Part shown: piece after piece, positions 35,988-49,848 of the stretch
Numbering within the stretch: the first letter of the stretch is position 1
How the letters are laid out: every line of letters starts with the position of its first letter
NCBI RefSeq assembly: GCF_051401765.1
Contig: NW_027480423.1
Span: 13,454,001 to 13,518,000 of the forward strand
Origin: Calliopsis andreniformis
Taxonomy: Eukaryota > Arthropoda > Insecta > Hymenoptera > Andrenidae
Direction of reading: 5' to 3'
Length of the DNA: 64,000 nucleotides
Program-made: the position numbers and the translations under genes
Notes under the pieces: generated by a model
The model's input: the letters and a program-made list of their open reading frames with translations, nothing else
The model's database searches: none
What the model was told of the DNA's origin: nothing

Positions 35988-38900
35988 TTCCATCGTATAA
36001 AACGAATAATTGCAACCAGTATGAAACTTATGGCCATTTCTACTTTCCGAGCAACCTAGGCTTCACCCTAGGGTCTTGCTCTAACAGATTGAATAGTTAG
36101 GGCCTTAGAAGTCAACGCCCGAACCATAAAATGCAAAAAAAATACAACAGTGTTTCCATCATATATCAGGAATAATTGCAACCAGTTTGAAAGTGATGGC
36201 CAATTCTACGTTCCGCGCAACCTAGGTGTCACTCCAGGGCTTTGCTCCACCAGACCGAATAGTTACGGGCTAAGATGTCAACGCCAGAAGCATAAAACAC
36301 GATATAAATACAACAGTTTTTCCATCGTATAACAGGATTAATTGCAACCAGTTTGAAAGTGATGGTCATTTCTCCTTTCCGGGCAACCTAGGCTTCACTC
36401 TAGGGCGTTTCTCCACCAGATCGAATAGCTGGGGCCTTAGAAGTCAACGCCAGAAGCATAAAATACAATATAAATACAACAGTTTTTCCATCGTATAAAA
36501 CGAATAATTGCAACCAGTATGAAACTGATGGTCATTTCTACTTTCCGAGCAACCTAGGCTTCACCCTAGGGCGTTGCTCCAACAGAATGAATAGTTAGGG
36601 CCTTAGAAGTCAACGCCCGAAGCATAAAATGCAATAAAAATACAACAGTTTTTCCATCGTATAAAACGAATAATTGCAACCAGTATGAAACTGATGGTCA
36701 TTTCTCCTTTGCGGGCAACCTAGGATTCACTCTAGGGCGTTGCTCCACTGGATCGTACAGCTAGGGCCTTAGAAGTCTACGCCAGAAGCATAAAATACAA
36801 TATAAATACAACAGTTTTTCCATCGTATAAAACGAATAAATGCAACCAGTATGAAACTTATTGCCCTTTCTACTTTCCGAGCAACCTAGGCTTCACCCTA
36901 GGGCGTTGCTCCAACAGATTGAATAGTTCGGGCCTTAGAAGTCAACGCCCGAAGCATAAAATACAATATAAATACAACAGTTTTCCATCGTATAAAACGA
37001 ATAATTGCAACCAGTATGAAACTTATGGTCATTTCTACTTTCCGAGCAACCTAGGCTTCACCCTAGGGCGTTGCTCCAACAGATTGAATAGTTAGGGCCT
37101 CAGAAGTCTACGCTCGGGCCATAAAATGCAAAAAAAATACAACAGTGTTTCAATCATATAACAGGAATAATTGCGACCAGTTTGAAAGTGATGGCCAATT
37201 CTACGTTCCTGCCAACCTAGGCTTCACTCTAGGGCGTTGCTCCACCAGATCGAATAGTTAGTGCCTTAGAAGTCAACGCCAGAAGCATAAAACACTATAT
37301 AAATACAACAGCTTTTCATCGTATAAAACGAATAATTGCAACCAGTATGAAACTTATGGTCATTTCTACTTTCCGAGCAACCTAGGCTTCACCCTAGGGC
37401 GTAGCTCCAACAGATTGAATAGTTAGGGCCTCAGAAGTCTACGCTCGAACCATAAAATGCAAAAAAAATACAACAGTGTTTCAATCATATAACAGGAATA
37501 ATTGCGACCAGTTTGAAAGTGATGGCCAATTCTACGTTCCTGCCAACCTAGGCTTCACTCTAGAGCGTTGCTCCACCAGATCGAATAGTTAGTGCCTTAG
37601 CAGTCAACGCCAGAAGCATAAAATACAATATAAATACAAAAGTTTTTCCATCGTATAACAGGAGTAACTGCAAACAGTGTGAAAGTACTGGCCATTTCTA
37701 CGTTCCGGGTAACCTAGGCTTCACTCTAGGGCGTTGTTCCACCAGATCGAACAGTTAGGGCCTAAGAAGGCAACGCCAGAAGCATAATATACAATATAAA
37801 TATAACAGTTTTTCAATCGTATAAAGCGAATAATAGCAACCAGTGTGAAAGTTATGGTCATTTCTACGTTCCGGGCAACCTAGACTTCACCACAGGGCGT
37901 TGTTCCACCAGATCGAATAGTTAGGGCCTAAGAAGTGAACGCCAGCAGCATAAAATACAATTTGAATACAACAGTTTTTCCATGATATAAAACGAATAAT
38001 TGCAACCAGTATGAAAGTTATGGTCATTTCTTCTTTCCGGGCAACCTAGGCTTCACCCTTGGGCGTTGCTCCAACAGATTAAATGGTTAGGGCCTTAGAA
38101 GTCAACGCCGGAAGCGTAAAATGCAATAAAAATACAACAGTTTTTCCATCGTATAAAAGGATCAATTGCAACCAGTTTGAAAGTGATGGTCATTTCTACG
38201 TTCCGGGCAACCTAGGCTTCACTCTAGGGCGTTGCTGCAACAGATCGAATAGTTAGGTCCATAGAAGTCAACGCCCGAAGCATAAAATACAATATAAATA
38301 CAACAGTTTTCCATCGTATAAAACGAATAATTGCAACCAGTATGAAACTTATGGTCATTTCTACTTTCCGAGCAACCTAGGCCTCAACCTTGGGCGTTGC
38401 TCCAACAGATTGAATAGTTAGGGCCTTAGAAGTCTACGCCCGAACCATAAAATGCAAAAAAAATACAACAGTGTTTCCATCATATAACAGGAATAATTTC
38501 GACCAGTTTGAAAGTGATGGCCAATTCTACGTTCCGGGCAACCTAGGCTTCACTCTAGGGCGTTGCTCCACCAGATCGAATAGTTAGTGCCTTAGAAGTC
38601 AACGCCAGAAGCATAAAATACAATATAAATACAACAGTTTTTCCATCGTATGAAACAAATAATTGCAACCAGTATGAAGCATATGGTCATTTCTACTTTC
38701 CGAGCAACCTAGGCTTCACCCTAGGGCGTTGCTCCAACGGATTGAATAGTTAGGGCCTTAGAAGTCAACGCCCGAACCATAAAATGCAAAAAAAATACAA
38801 CAGCGATTCCATCATATAACAGGAATAATTTCAACCAGTTTCAAAGTGATGGCCAGTTCTACGTTCCGGGCAACCTAGGCTTCACTGTAGGGCGTTGCTC

Positions 38901-41045
38901 CACCAGGTCGAATAGTTAGTGCCTTAGAAGTCAACGCCGGAAGCATAAAATACAATATAAATACAACAGTTTTTCCATCGTATATAACGAATAATTGCAA
39001 CCAGTATGAAAGTGATGGCCAATTCTACCTTCCGGGCAACCTAGGCTTCACTCTAGGGCGTTGCTCCACCAGATCGAATAGTTAGTGCCTTAGAAGTCAA
39101 CGCCAGAAGCATAAAATACAATATATATACAACAGTTTTTCCATCGTATAAATCGAATAATAGCAACCAGTATGAAACTTATGGTCATTTCTATTTTCCG
39201 AGCAACATAGGCTTCACCCTAGGGCGTTCCTCCAACGGATTGAATAGTTAGGGCCTTAGAAGCCAACGCCCGAAGCATAAAATGCAATAAAAATACAACA
39301 GCGTTTTCATAATATAACAGGAATAATTGCATCCAGTTTGAAAGTGATGGCCAATTCTACGTCCCGGGCAACCTAGGCTTCACTCTAGGGCGTTGCTCCA
39401 CCAGATCGAATAGTTAGTGCCTCAGAAGTCAACGCCAGAAGCATAAAACACTATATAAATACAACAGCTTTTCATCGTATAAAACGAATAATTGCAACCA
39501 GTATGAAACTTATGGTCATTTCTACTTTCCGAGCAACCTAGGCTTCACCCTAGGGCGTTGCTCCAACAGATTGAATAGTTAGGGCCTCAGAAGTGTACGC
39601 TCGAACCATAAAATGCAAAAAAAATACAACAGTGTTTCAATCATATAACAGGAATAATTGCGACCAGTTTGAAAGTGATGGCCAATTCTACGTTCCTGCC
39701 AACCTAGGCTTCACTCTAGGGCGTTGCTCCACCAGATCGAATAGTTAGTGCCTTAGAAGTCAACGCCAGAAGCATAAAATACAATATAAATACAACAGTT
39801 TTTCATCGTATGAAACAAATAATTGCAACCAGTATGAAACTTATGGTCACTTCTACTTTCCGAGCAACCTAGGCTTCTCCCTAGGGCGTTGCTCCAACGG
39901 ATTGAATAGTTAGGGCCTTAAGATGTCAACGCCCGAACCATAAAATGCAAAAAAAATACAACAGTGTTTCCATCATATAACAGGAATACTTGCAACCAGT
40001 TTGAAAGTGATGGCCAATTCGACGTTTCGGGCAACCTAGGTTTCACTCCAGGGCGTTGCTCCACCAGACCGAATAGTTACGGCCTAAGAAGTCAACGCCA
40101 GAAGCATAAAATACGATATAAATACAACATCTTTTCCATCGCATAAAACGAATAATTGGAACCAGTGTGAAAGTAATGGTCATTTCTACGTTCCGAGCAC
40201 TCTACGCGTCACTCTAGGGCGTTGCGCCACCAGATCTAATCGCTACGGCCTTAGAAGTCAACACCAGAGGCTTAAAGTACAATATAAATACAACAGCGTT
40301 TCCATTGTATAAAACGAATAATTGCAACCAGTGTGAAAGTTATGGTCATTTCTATATTCCGAGCAACCTAGGATTCACTCTAGGGCGTTGCTCCACCAGA
40401 TCGAATAGTTAGGTCCTTAGAAGTAAACGCCAGAAGCATAAAATACGATATAAATACAACAGCGTTTCCATCGTATAAAACGAATAATTGCAACCAGTGT
40501 GAAAGTTATGGTCATTTCTACATTCCGAGCATCCTAGGACTCACTCTAGGGCGCTCCTCCACCAGATCGAATGGTTAGGTCCTTAGAAGTGAACGCCCGA
40601 AACATAAAATGCAAAAAAAATACAACTGTGTTTCCATCATATATCAGGAATAATTGCAACCAGTTTGAAAGTGATGGCCAATTCTACGTTCCGGGCAACC
40701 TAGGTTTCACTCCAGGGCGTTGCTCCACCAGACCGAATAGTTACGGCCTAAGAAGTCAACGCCAGAAGCATAAAATACGATATAAATACAACAGCTTTTC
40801 CATCGTATAAAAGGAATAATTGCAAACAGTGTGAAAGTAATGGTCATTTCTACGTTCCGAGCACCCTAGGCGTCACTCTAGGGCGGTGCTCCACCACATC
40901 TAATAGCTACGGCCTTAGAAGCCAACGCCAGAGGCATAAAATACAATATAAATGCAACAACCGTTACACCGTATAAAACGAATAATTGCAACCTGTGTGA
41001 AGGTTATGGTCATATCTACGTTCCGGGCAACCTAGGCTTCACTGT
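35988..41045 (+). repeat. Diverged P/Q-type monomers with small local duplications
   Basis: About thirty monomers continuing the alternating pattern. Local copies exist: the TCTACGCTCG variant near 37107 and 37437 (two monomers apart), and AACACTATATAAATAC at 37291 and 39447 (offset 2,156 bp, 13 monomers minus 2). From about 40857 the sequence already matches 46003 onward at +5,146 bp (31 monomers), including AACAACCGTTACACCG. No gene or foreign insertion is present. Confidence 0.78.
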
Positions 41046-42872
41046 AGGGCGTTGCTCCACCAGATCGAAGTGTTAGGGCCTAAGAAGTCAACGCCCGAAG
41101 CATAAAATACGATATAAATACAACAGCTTTTCCATCGTATTAAATGAATAATTGCAAACAGTGTGAAAGTAGTGGTCATTTCTACGTTCCGAGCATCCTA
41201 GGCTTCACTCTAGGGCGGTGTTCCACCATATCGAGTAGCTACGGCCTTAGAAGCCTACGCCTGAAGAATAAAATACAATACAAATACAACAGCCTTTTCA
41301 TCGTATAACAGGAATAATATCAACAAGCGTGAAAGTAATGATCATTTCGGCGTTTCGGGCATCCTAGACTTAACTCTGAGGCATTGCTCCACCAGATCGA
41401 ATAGTTAGGGCCTAAGAAGTCAACGCCAGAAGCATAAAATACAATATAAATACAACAGTGTTTCCATCGTATAAAACAAATAATTGCAACCAGTATGAAA
41501 CTTATGGTCATTTCTACTTTCCGAGCAACCTAGGCTTCACCCTAGGGCGTTGCTCCAACAGGTTCAATAGTTAGGGCCGTAGAAGTCAACGCCCGAACCA
41601 TAAAATGCAAAAAAAATACAACAGTGTTACCATCATATAACAGGAATAATTGCAACCAGATTGAAAGTGATGGCCAATTCTACGTTCCGGGCAAGCTAGG
41701 CTTCACTCTATTGCGTTGCTCCACCAGATCGAATAGTTAGGGCCTTAGAAGTCAACGCCAGAAGCATAAAATACAATATAAATACAACAGTTTTTCCATC
41801 GTATAAAACGAATAATTGCAACCAGTATGAGACTTATGGTCATTTCTACATTCCGAGCAACCTAGGCTTCACCCTATGGCGTTGATCCAACAGATTGAAT
41901 ATTTAGGGCCTTAGAAGTCAACGCCCGAAGCATAAAATACAATATAAATACAACAGTTTTTCGATCGTATAAAACGAATAATTGCAACCAGTATGAAAGT
42001 TATGGTCATTTCTACTTTCCGGGCAACCTAGGCTTCACCCTAGGGCGTTGCTCCAACAGATCGAATAGTTATGGCTTTAGAAGTCAACGGCCGAAGCATA
42101 AAATACAAAATAAATAGAACTGTTTTTCCATCGTATAAAACGAATAATTGCTACCGGTGTGAAAGTTATGGTCATTTCTACGTTCCGGGCAACCTAGGCT
42201 TCACCATAGTGCGTCGTTCCACCAGATGGATGAGTTAGGGCATAAGAAGTCAACGCCAGAAGCATAAAATACGATTTAAGTAATACAGTTTTTCCATCGT
42301 ATAAAACGAGTAATTGCAAACATTGCGAATGTAATGGTCATTTCTACGTTCCGGGCTACCTAGACGTCACTCTAGTGCGTTGCTCCACCACACCTAATAG
42401 CTACGGCCTTAGACGTCAACGACAGAAGCATTAAATACAATAAAGATGCAACAGCTTTTCCATCGTATAAAACGAATAATTGCAACCAGTGTGAAAGTTA
42501 TTGTCATTTCTACTTTCCTGGAAACCTAGGCTTTCACTCTAGGGCGTTGCTCCACCAGATCGAATATTTAGTGCCTAAGAAGTCAACGCCAGAAGCATAA
42601 AATACAAGATAACTACAACAGTTTTTACATCGTATAAAACGAATAATTGCTACCAGTATGGAAGTGATGGTCATTTCTACGTTCCGGGCAACCTAGGCCT
42701 CACCCTATGACGTTGTTCCACCAGATTGAATAGTTAGGCCCTAAGAAATCAACGCCAGAAGCATTAAATACAATATAAATATAACAGTTATTCCATCGTA
42801 TAAAACGAATAATAGCAGCCAGTATGAAAGTTATGGTCATTTCTAAGTTCCGGGCAACCTAGGCTTCACTCC
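41046..42872 (+). repeat. 11-monomer unit, copy 1 (1,827 bp)
   Basis: Repeats from 42873 with an offset of 1,827 bp (11 x 166 + 1). Markers are GATCGAAGTGTTAGGG, ATTAAATGAATAATTGC (TAAATG at 41141 and 42968) and a very divergent monomer with TTTCGGCGTTTCGGGC near 41346. The same order occurs at +5,146 bp inside the 28-monomer unit, so this unit looks like a building block of it. Confidence 0.85.
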
Positions 42873-44446
42873 AGGGCGTTGCTCCACCAGATCGAAGTGT
42901 TAGGGCCTAAGAAGTCAACGCCCGAAGCATAAAATACGATATAAATACAACAGCTTTTCCATCGTATTAAATGAATAATTGCAAACAGTGTGAAAGTAGT
43001 GGTCATTTCTACGTTCCGAGCATCCTAGGCTTCACTCTAGGGCGGTGTTCCACCATATCGAATAGCTACGGCCTTAGAAGCCTACGCCTGAAGAATAAAA
43101 TACAATACAAATACAACAGCCTTTTCATCGTATAACAGGAATAATTTCAACAAGCGTGAAAGTAATGATCATTTCGGCGTTTCGGGCATCCTAGACTTAA
43201 CTCTGAGGCATTCCTCCACCAGATCGAATAGTTAGGGCCTAAGAAGTCAACGCCAGAAGCATAAAATACCATATAAATACAACAGTGTTTCTATCGTATA
43301 AAACAAATAATTGCAACCAGTATGAAACTTATGGTCATTTCTACTTTCCGAGCAACCTAGGCTTCACCCTAGGGCGTTGCTCCAACAGGTTCAATAGTTA
43401 GGGCCGTAGAAGTCAACGCCCGAACCATAAAATGCAAAAAAAATACAACAGTGTTACCATCATATAACAGGAATAATTGCAACCAGATTGAAAGTGATGG
43501 CCAATTCTACGTTCCGGGCAAGCTAGGCTTCACTCTATTGCGTTGCTCCACCAGATCGAATAGTTAGGGCCTTAGAAGTCAACGCCAGAAGCATAAAATA
43601 CAATATAAATACAACAGTTTTTCCATCGTATAAAACGAATAATTGCAACCAGTATGAGACTTATGGTCATTTCTACATTCCGAGCAACCTAGGCTTCACC
43701 CTAGGGCGTTGATCCAACAGATTGAATATTTAGGGCCTTAGAAGTCAACGCCCGAAGCATAAAATACAATATAAATACAACAGATTTTCGATCGTATAAA
43801 ACGAATAATTGCAACCAGTATGAAAGTTATGGTCACTTCTACGTTCCGGGCAACCTAGGCTTCACCATAGTGCGTCGTTCCACCAGATGGAAGAGTTAGG
43901 GCATAAGAAGTCAACGCCAGAAGCATAAAATACGATTTAAGTAATACAGTTTTTCCATCGTATAAAACGAGTAATTGCAAACATTGCGAATGTAATGGTC
44001 ATTTCTACGTTCCGGGCTACCTAGACGTCACTCTATTGCGTTGCTCCACCACATCTAATAGTTACGGCCTTAGACGTCAACGACAGAAGCATTAAATACA
44101 ATAAAGATGCAACAGCTTTTCCATCGTATAAAACGAATAATTGCAACCAGTGTGAAAGTTATTGTCCTTTCTACTTTCCGGGAAACCTAGGCTTCACTCT
44201 AGGGCGTTGCTCCACCAGATCGAATATTTAGTGCCTAAGAAGTCAACGGCAGAAGCATAAAATACAAGATAACTACAACAGTTTTTACATCGTATAAAAC
44301 GAATAATTGCTACCAGATTGGAAGTGATGGTCATTTCCACGTTCCGGGCAACCTAGGCCTCACACTATGACGTTGTTCCACCAGATTGAATAGTTAGGCC
44401 CTATGAAATCAACGCCAGAAGCATAAAATACAATATAAATATAACA
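42873..44446 (+). repeat. 11-monomer unit, copy 2, missing exactly one monomer
   Basis: Agrees with copy 1 at +1,827 bp until about 43830, then at +1,661 bp (CTAGACGTCAC at 42360 and 44021). The shift is 166 bp, one whole monomer (roughly 42010-42180 of copy 1). The join falls inside a normal-looking monomer, so the loss was in register and left no scar. Confidence 0.85.
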
Positions 44447-45200
44447 GTGTTTCCATCGTATAAAACGAATAATTTCAACCAGTGTGAATGTTATGGTCAT
44501 TTCTACATTCCGAGCAACCTAGGCTTCACCCCAGGGCGTTGTTCCACCCGGTCGAATAGTTAGGGCCTAAGAAGTGAACGCCCGGAGCATAAAATACAAT
44601 ATAAATACAACAGTTCTTCCATCATATAAAACGAATAATTGCAACCAGTATAAAAGTTATGGTCAGTTCTACGTTCCGGGCAGCCTACGCTTCACTCTGT
44701 GGCGTTCTTCCACCACATCGAATAGCTACGGCCTCAGAAGTCAACGCCTGAAGCATAAAATACAATAAAAATACAACAGTCTTTCCATCCTATAACAGGA
44801 ATAATTGCAACCCGTGTGAAAGTGATGGTCATTTATACGTTCCAGGCAACCTAGGCTTCATTCTAGGGCGTTGTTAAAACAGATCGAATTGTTAGGGCCT
44901 AAGAAGTCAACGCCCGAAGCGTAAGATACATAATAAATATAACAGTTTTTCCATCGTATAGAACGGATAATAGCATCCAGTGTGAAAGTTATGGTCATTT
45001 CTACGTTCCGGGCAACCTAGGCTTCACTCTAGGGCGTTGCTCCACCAGATCAAACAGTTAGGGCCTTAGAAGTCAACGCCCGAAGCATAAAATACAAATT
45101 AAACAGAACAGTTTTTCCATTGTATAAAACGAATAATTGCTACCAGTGAAAAGTTATGGTCATTTCTACGTTCCGGGCAACCTAGGCTTCACCCTAGGCC
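44447..45200 (+). repeat. Flank of the 28-monomer unit (matches 47932-48646)
   Basis: Four to five monomers matching 47932-48646 at about +3,485 bp (21 monomers minus 1). They share ACCCGGTCGAATAG, GGCAGCCTACGCTTC, TCTGTGGCGTTCTTCC and GTAAGATACATAATAAAT. This stretch probably represents the end of an earlier, rearranged copy of the 28-monomer unit. Confidence 0.8.
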
Positions 45201-48200
45201 GTTGCTCCACCAGATCGAAGAGTTAGGGTCCAAGAAGTCAACACCGGAAGCTTAAAATACAATATAAAAACAACAGCTTTTCATTCGTAGAAAACAAATA
45301 ATTGCAACCTGTGTGAAGGTTATGGTCATATCTACGTTCCGGGCAACTTTGGCTCCACTGTAGGGAGTTGCTCCACCAGATCGAATAGGTAGGGCCATAG
45401 AAGTCTACGCCCGAAGCATAAAATACGATATAAGTACAACAGTTTTTCCATCGTATAAAATGTATAATTGCAAACATTGCGAAAGTAATGGTCATTTGTA
45501 CGTTTCGGGCAACATAGGCGTCACTCTAATGCGTTGCTCCACCACATCTAATAGCTACGGCCTTAGATGTGAACGACAGAAGCCTAAAATACAATATAAA
45601 TACAACAGTTTTTCCATCGTATATAACGAATAATTGCAACCAGTATGAAACTTATGGTCATTTCTACTTTCCGAGCAACCTAGGCTTCACCCTAGGGCGT
45701 TGCTCCAACAGGTTGAATAGTTAGGGCCGTAGAAGTCAACGCCCGAACGATAAAATGCAAAAAAAATACAACAGCGTTACCATCATATGACATGAATAAT
45801 TGCAACCAGTTTGACAGTGATGGCCAATTCTACGTTCCGGGCAACCTAGGCTTCACTCTATTGCGTTGTTCCACCAGATCGAATAGTTAGGGGCTAAGAA
45901 GTCAACGCCAGAAGCATTAAATACAATATAAATATAACAGTGTTTCCATCGTATAAAACGAATAATAGCAGCCAGTGTGAAAGTTATGGTCATTTCTAAG
46001 TTCCGAGCACCCTAGCCGTCACTCTAGGGCGTTGCTCTACCACATCTAATAGCTACGGCCTTAGAAGCCAACGCCAGAGGCATAAAATACAATATAAATG
46101 CAACAACCGTTACACCGTATAAAACGAATAATTGCAACCTGTGTGAAGGTTATGGTCATATCTACGTTCCGGGCAACATAGGCTTCAATGTAGGGCGTTG
46201 CTCCACCAGATCGAAGTGTTAGGGCCTAAGAAGTCAACGCCCGAAGCATAAAATACGATATAAATACAACAGCTTTTCCATCGTATTAAATGAATAATTG
46301 CAAACAGTGTGAAAGTAGTGGTCATTTCTACGTTCCGAGCATCCTAGGCTTCACTCTAGGGCGGTGCTCCACCATATCGAATAGCTACGGCCTTAGAAGC
46401 CTACGCCTGAAGCATAAAATACAATACAAATACGACAGCATTTTCATCGTATAACAGGAATAATTTCAACAAGCGTGAAAGTAATGATCATTTCGGCGTT
46501 TCGGGCATCCTAGACTTAACTCTGAGGCATTGCTCCACCAGATCGAATAGTTAGGGCCTAAGAAGTCAACGCCAGAAGCATAAAATACAATATAAATACA
46601 ACAGTGTTTCCATCGTATAAAACAAATAATTGCAACCAGTATGAAACTTATGGTCATTTCTACTTTCCGAGCAACCTAGGCTTCACCCTAGGGCGTTGCT
46701 CCAACAGGTTCAATAGTTAGGGCCGTAGAAGTCTACGCCCGAACCATAAAATGCAAAAAAAATACAACAGTGTTACCATCATATAACAGGAATAATTGCA
46801 ACCAGATTGAAAGTGATGGCCCATTCTACGTTCCGGGCAACCTAGGCTTCACTCTATTGCGTTGCTTCACCAGATCGAATAGTTAGGGCCTTAGAAGTCA
46901 ACGCCAGAAGCATAAAATACAATATAAATACAACAGTTTTTCCATCGTATAAAACGAATAATTGCAACCAGTATGAGACTTATGGTCATTTCTACATTCC
47001 GAGCAACCTAGGCTTCACCCTAGGGCGTTGATCCAACAGATTGAATATTTAGGGCCTTAGAAGTCAACGCCCGAAGCATAAAATACAATATAAATTCAAC
47101 AGCTTTTCCGTCGTATAAAACGAATAATTGCAACCAGTATGAAAGATATGGTCATTTCTACTTTCCGGGCAACCTAGGCTTCACCCTAGGGCGTTGCTCC
47201 AACAGATCGAATAGTTATGGCTTTAGAAGTCAACGGCCGAAGCATAAAATACAAAATAAATAGAACTGTTTTTCCATCGTATAAAACGAATAATTGCTAC
47301 CGGTGTGAAAGTTATGGTCATTTCTACGTTCCGGGCAACCTAGGCTTCACCATAGTGCGTTGTTCCACCAGATGGAAGAGTTAGGGCATAAGAAGTCAAC
47401 GCCAGAAGCATAAAATACGATTTAAGTAATACAGTTTTTCCATCGTATAAAACGAGTAATTGCAAACATTGCGAATGTAATGGTCATTTCTACGTTCCGG
47501 GCTACCTAGACGTCACTCTATTGCGTTGCTCCACCACATCTAATAGCTACGGCCTTAGACGTCAACGACAGAAGCATTAAATACAATAAAGATGCAACAG
47601 CTTTTCCATCGTATAAAACGAATAATTGCAACCAGTGTGAAAGTTATTGTCCTTTCTACATTCCGGGAAACCTAGGCTTCACTCTAGGGCGTTGCTCCAC
47701 CAGATCGAATATTTAGTGCCTAAGAAGTCAACGCCAGAAGCATAAAATACAAGATAACTACAACAGTTTTTACATCGTATAAAACGAATAATTGCTACCA
47801 GTATGGAAGTGATGGTCATTTCCACGTTCCGGGCAACCTAGGCCTCACACTATGACGTTGTTCCACCAGATTGAATAGTTAGGCCCTATGAAATCAACGC
47901 CAGAAGCATAAAATACAATATAAATATAAAAGTGTTTCCATCGTATAAAACGAATAATTTCAACCAGTGTGAATGTTATGGTCATTTCTACATTCCGAGC
48001 AACCTAGGCTTCACCCCAGGGCGTTGTTCCACCCGGTCGAATAGTTAGGGCCTAAGAAGTGAACGCCAGGAGCATAAAATACAATATAAATACAACAGCT
48101 CTTCCATCATATAAAACGAATAATTGCAACCAGTATAGAAGTTATGGTCAGTTCTACGTTCCGGGCAGCCTACGCTTCACTCTGTGGCGTTCTTCCACCA

Positions 48201-49848
48201 CATCGAATAGCTACGGCCTCAGAAGTCAACGCCTGAAGCATAAAATACAATAAAAATACAACAGTCTTTCCATCCTATAACAGGAATAATTGCAACCCGT
48301 GTGAAAGTGATGGTCATTTATACGTTCCAGGCAACCTAGGCTTCATTCTAGGGCGTTGTGAAACCAGATCGAATTGTTAGGGCCTAAGAAGTCAACGCCA
48401 GAAGCGTAAGATACATAATAAATATAACAGTTTTTCCATCGTATAGAACGGATAATAGCATCCAGTGAGAAAGTTATGGTCATTTCTACGTTCCGGGCAA
48501 CCTAGGCTTCACTCTACGGCGTTGCTCCACCAGATCAGACAGTTATGGCCTTAGAAGTCAACGCCCGAAGCATAAAATACAAAATAAACAGAACAGTTTT
48601 TCCATTGTATAAAACGAATAATTGCTACCAGTGTAAAAGTTATGGTCATATCTACGTTCCGGGCAACCTTGGCTCCACTGTAGGGAGCTGCTCCACCAGA
48701 TCGAATAGGAAGGGCCATAGAAGTCTACGCCCGAAGCATAAAATACAATAAATATACAAGAGTTTTTCCATCGTATAAAACGAATAATTGCAACCAGTAT
48801 GAGACTTATGGTCATTTCTACATTCCGAGCAACCTAGGCTTCACCCTAGGGCGTTGATCCAACAGATTGAATATTTAGGGCCTTAGAAGTCAACGCCCGA
48901 AGCATAAAATACAATATATATTCAACAGTTTTTCCATCGTATAAAACGAATAATTGCAACCAGTATGAAAGTTATGGTCATTTCTACTTTCCGGGCAACC
49001 TAGGCTTCACCCTAGGGCGTTGCTCCAACAGATCGAATAGTTATGGCTTTAGAAGTCAACGGCCGAAGCATAAAATACAAAATAAATAGAACTGTTTTTC
49101 CATCGTATAAAACGAATAATTGCTACCGGTGTGAAAGTTATGGTCATTTCTACGTTCCGGGCAACCTAGGCTTCACCATAGTGCGTTGTTCCACCAGATG
49201 GAAGAGTTAGGGCATAAGAAGTCAACGCCAGAAGCATAAAATACGATTTAAGTAATACAGTTCTTCCATCGTATAAAACGAGTAATTGCAAACATTGCGA
49301 ATGTAATGGTCATTTCTACGTTCCGGGCTACCTAGACGTCACTCTAGTGCGTTGCTCCACAAGATCGAATATTTAGTGCCTAAGAAGTCAACGCGAGAAG
49401 CATAAAATACAAGATAACTACAACAGTTTTTACATCGTATAAAACGAGTAGTTGCTGCCAGTATGGAAGTGATGGTTATTTCTACGTTCCGGGCAACCTA
49501 GGCCTCACCCTATGACGTTGTTCCACCAGATTGAATAGTTAGGCCCTAAGAAATCAACGCCAGAAGCATAAAATACAATATAAATATAACAGTGTTTCCA
49601 TCGTATAAAACGAATAATTTCAACCAGTGTGAATGTCATGGTCATTTCTACATTCCGAGCAACCTAGGCTTCACCCCAGGGCGTTGTTCCACCCGGTCGA
49701 ATAGTTAGGGCCTAAGAAGTGAACGCCAGGAGCATAAAATACAATATAAATACAACAGTTCTTCCATCATATAAAACGAATAATTGCAACCAGTATAAAA
49801 GTTATGGTCATTTCTACGTTCCGGGCAACCTAGGCTTAACCCTAGGGC
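45201..49848 (+). repeat. 28-monomer higher-order unit, copy 1 (4,648 bp)
   Basis: Tandem with 49849-54496 at an offset of exactly 28 x 166 = 4,648 bp. Markers include CTTTTCATTCGTAGAAAAC, TGGCTCCACTGTAGGGAG, AACAACCGTTACACCG, TTTCGGCGTTTCGGGC, GATTTAAGTAATACAG and TCTGTGGCGTTC. The unit is internally nested: 46975 and 48801 (GAGACTTATGG) are 1,826 bp apart, the same 11-monomer period as at 41-44 kb. The left edge is fuzzy because the upstream monomer also resembles its counterpart. Confidence 0.92.
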
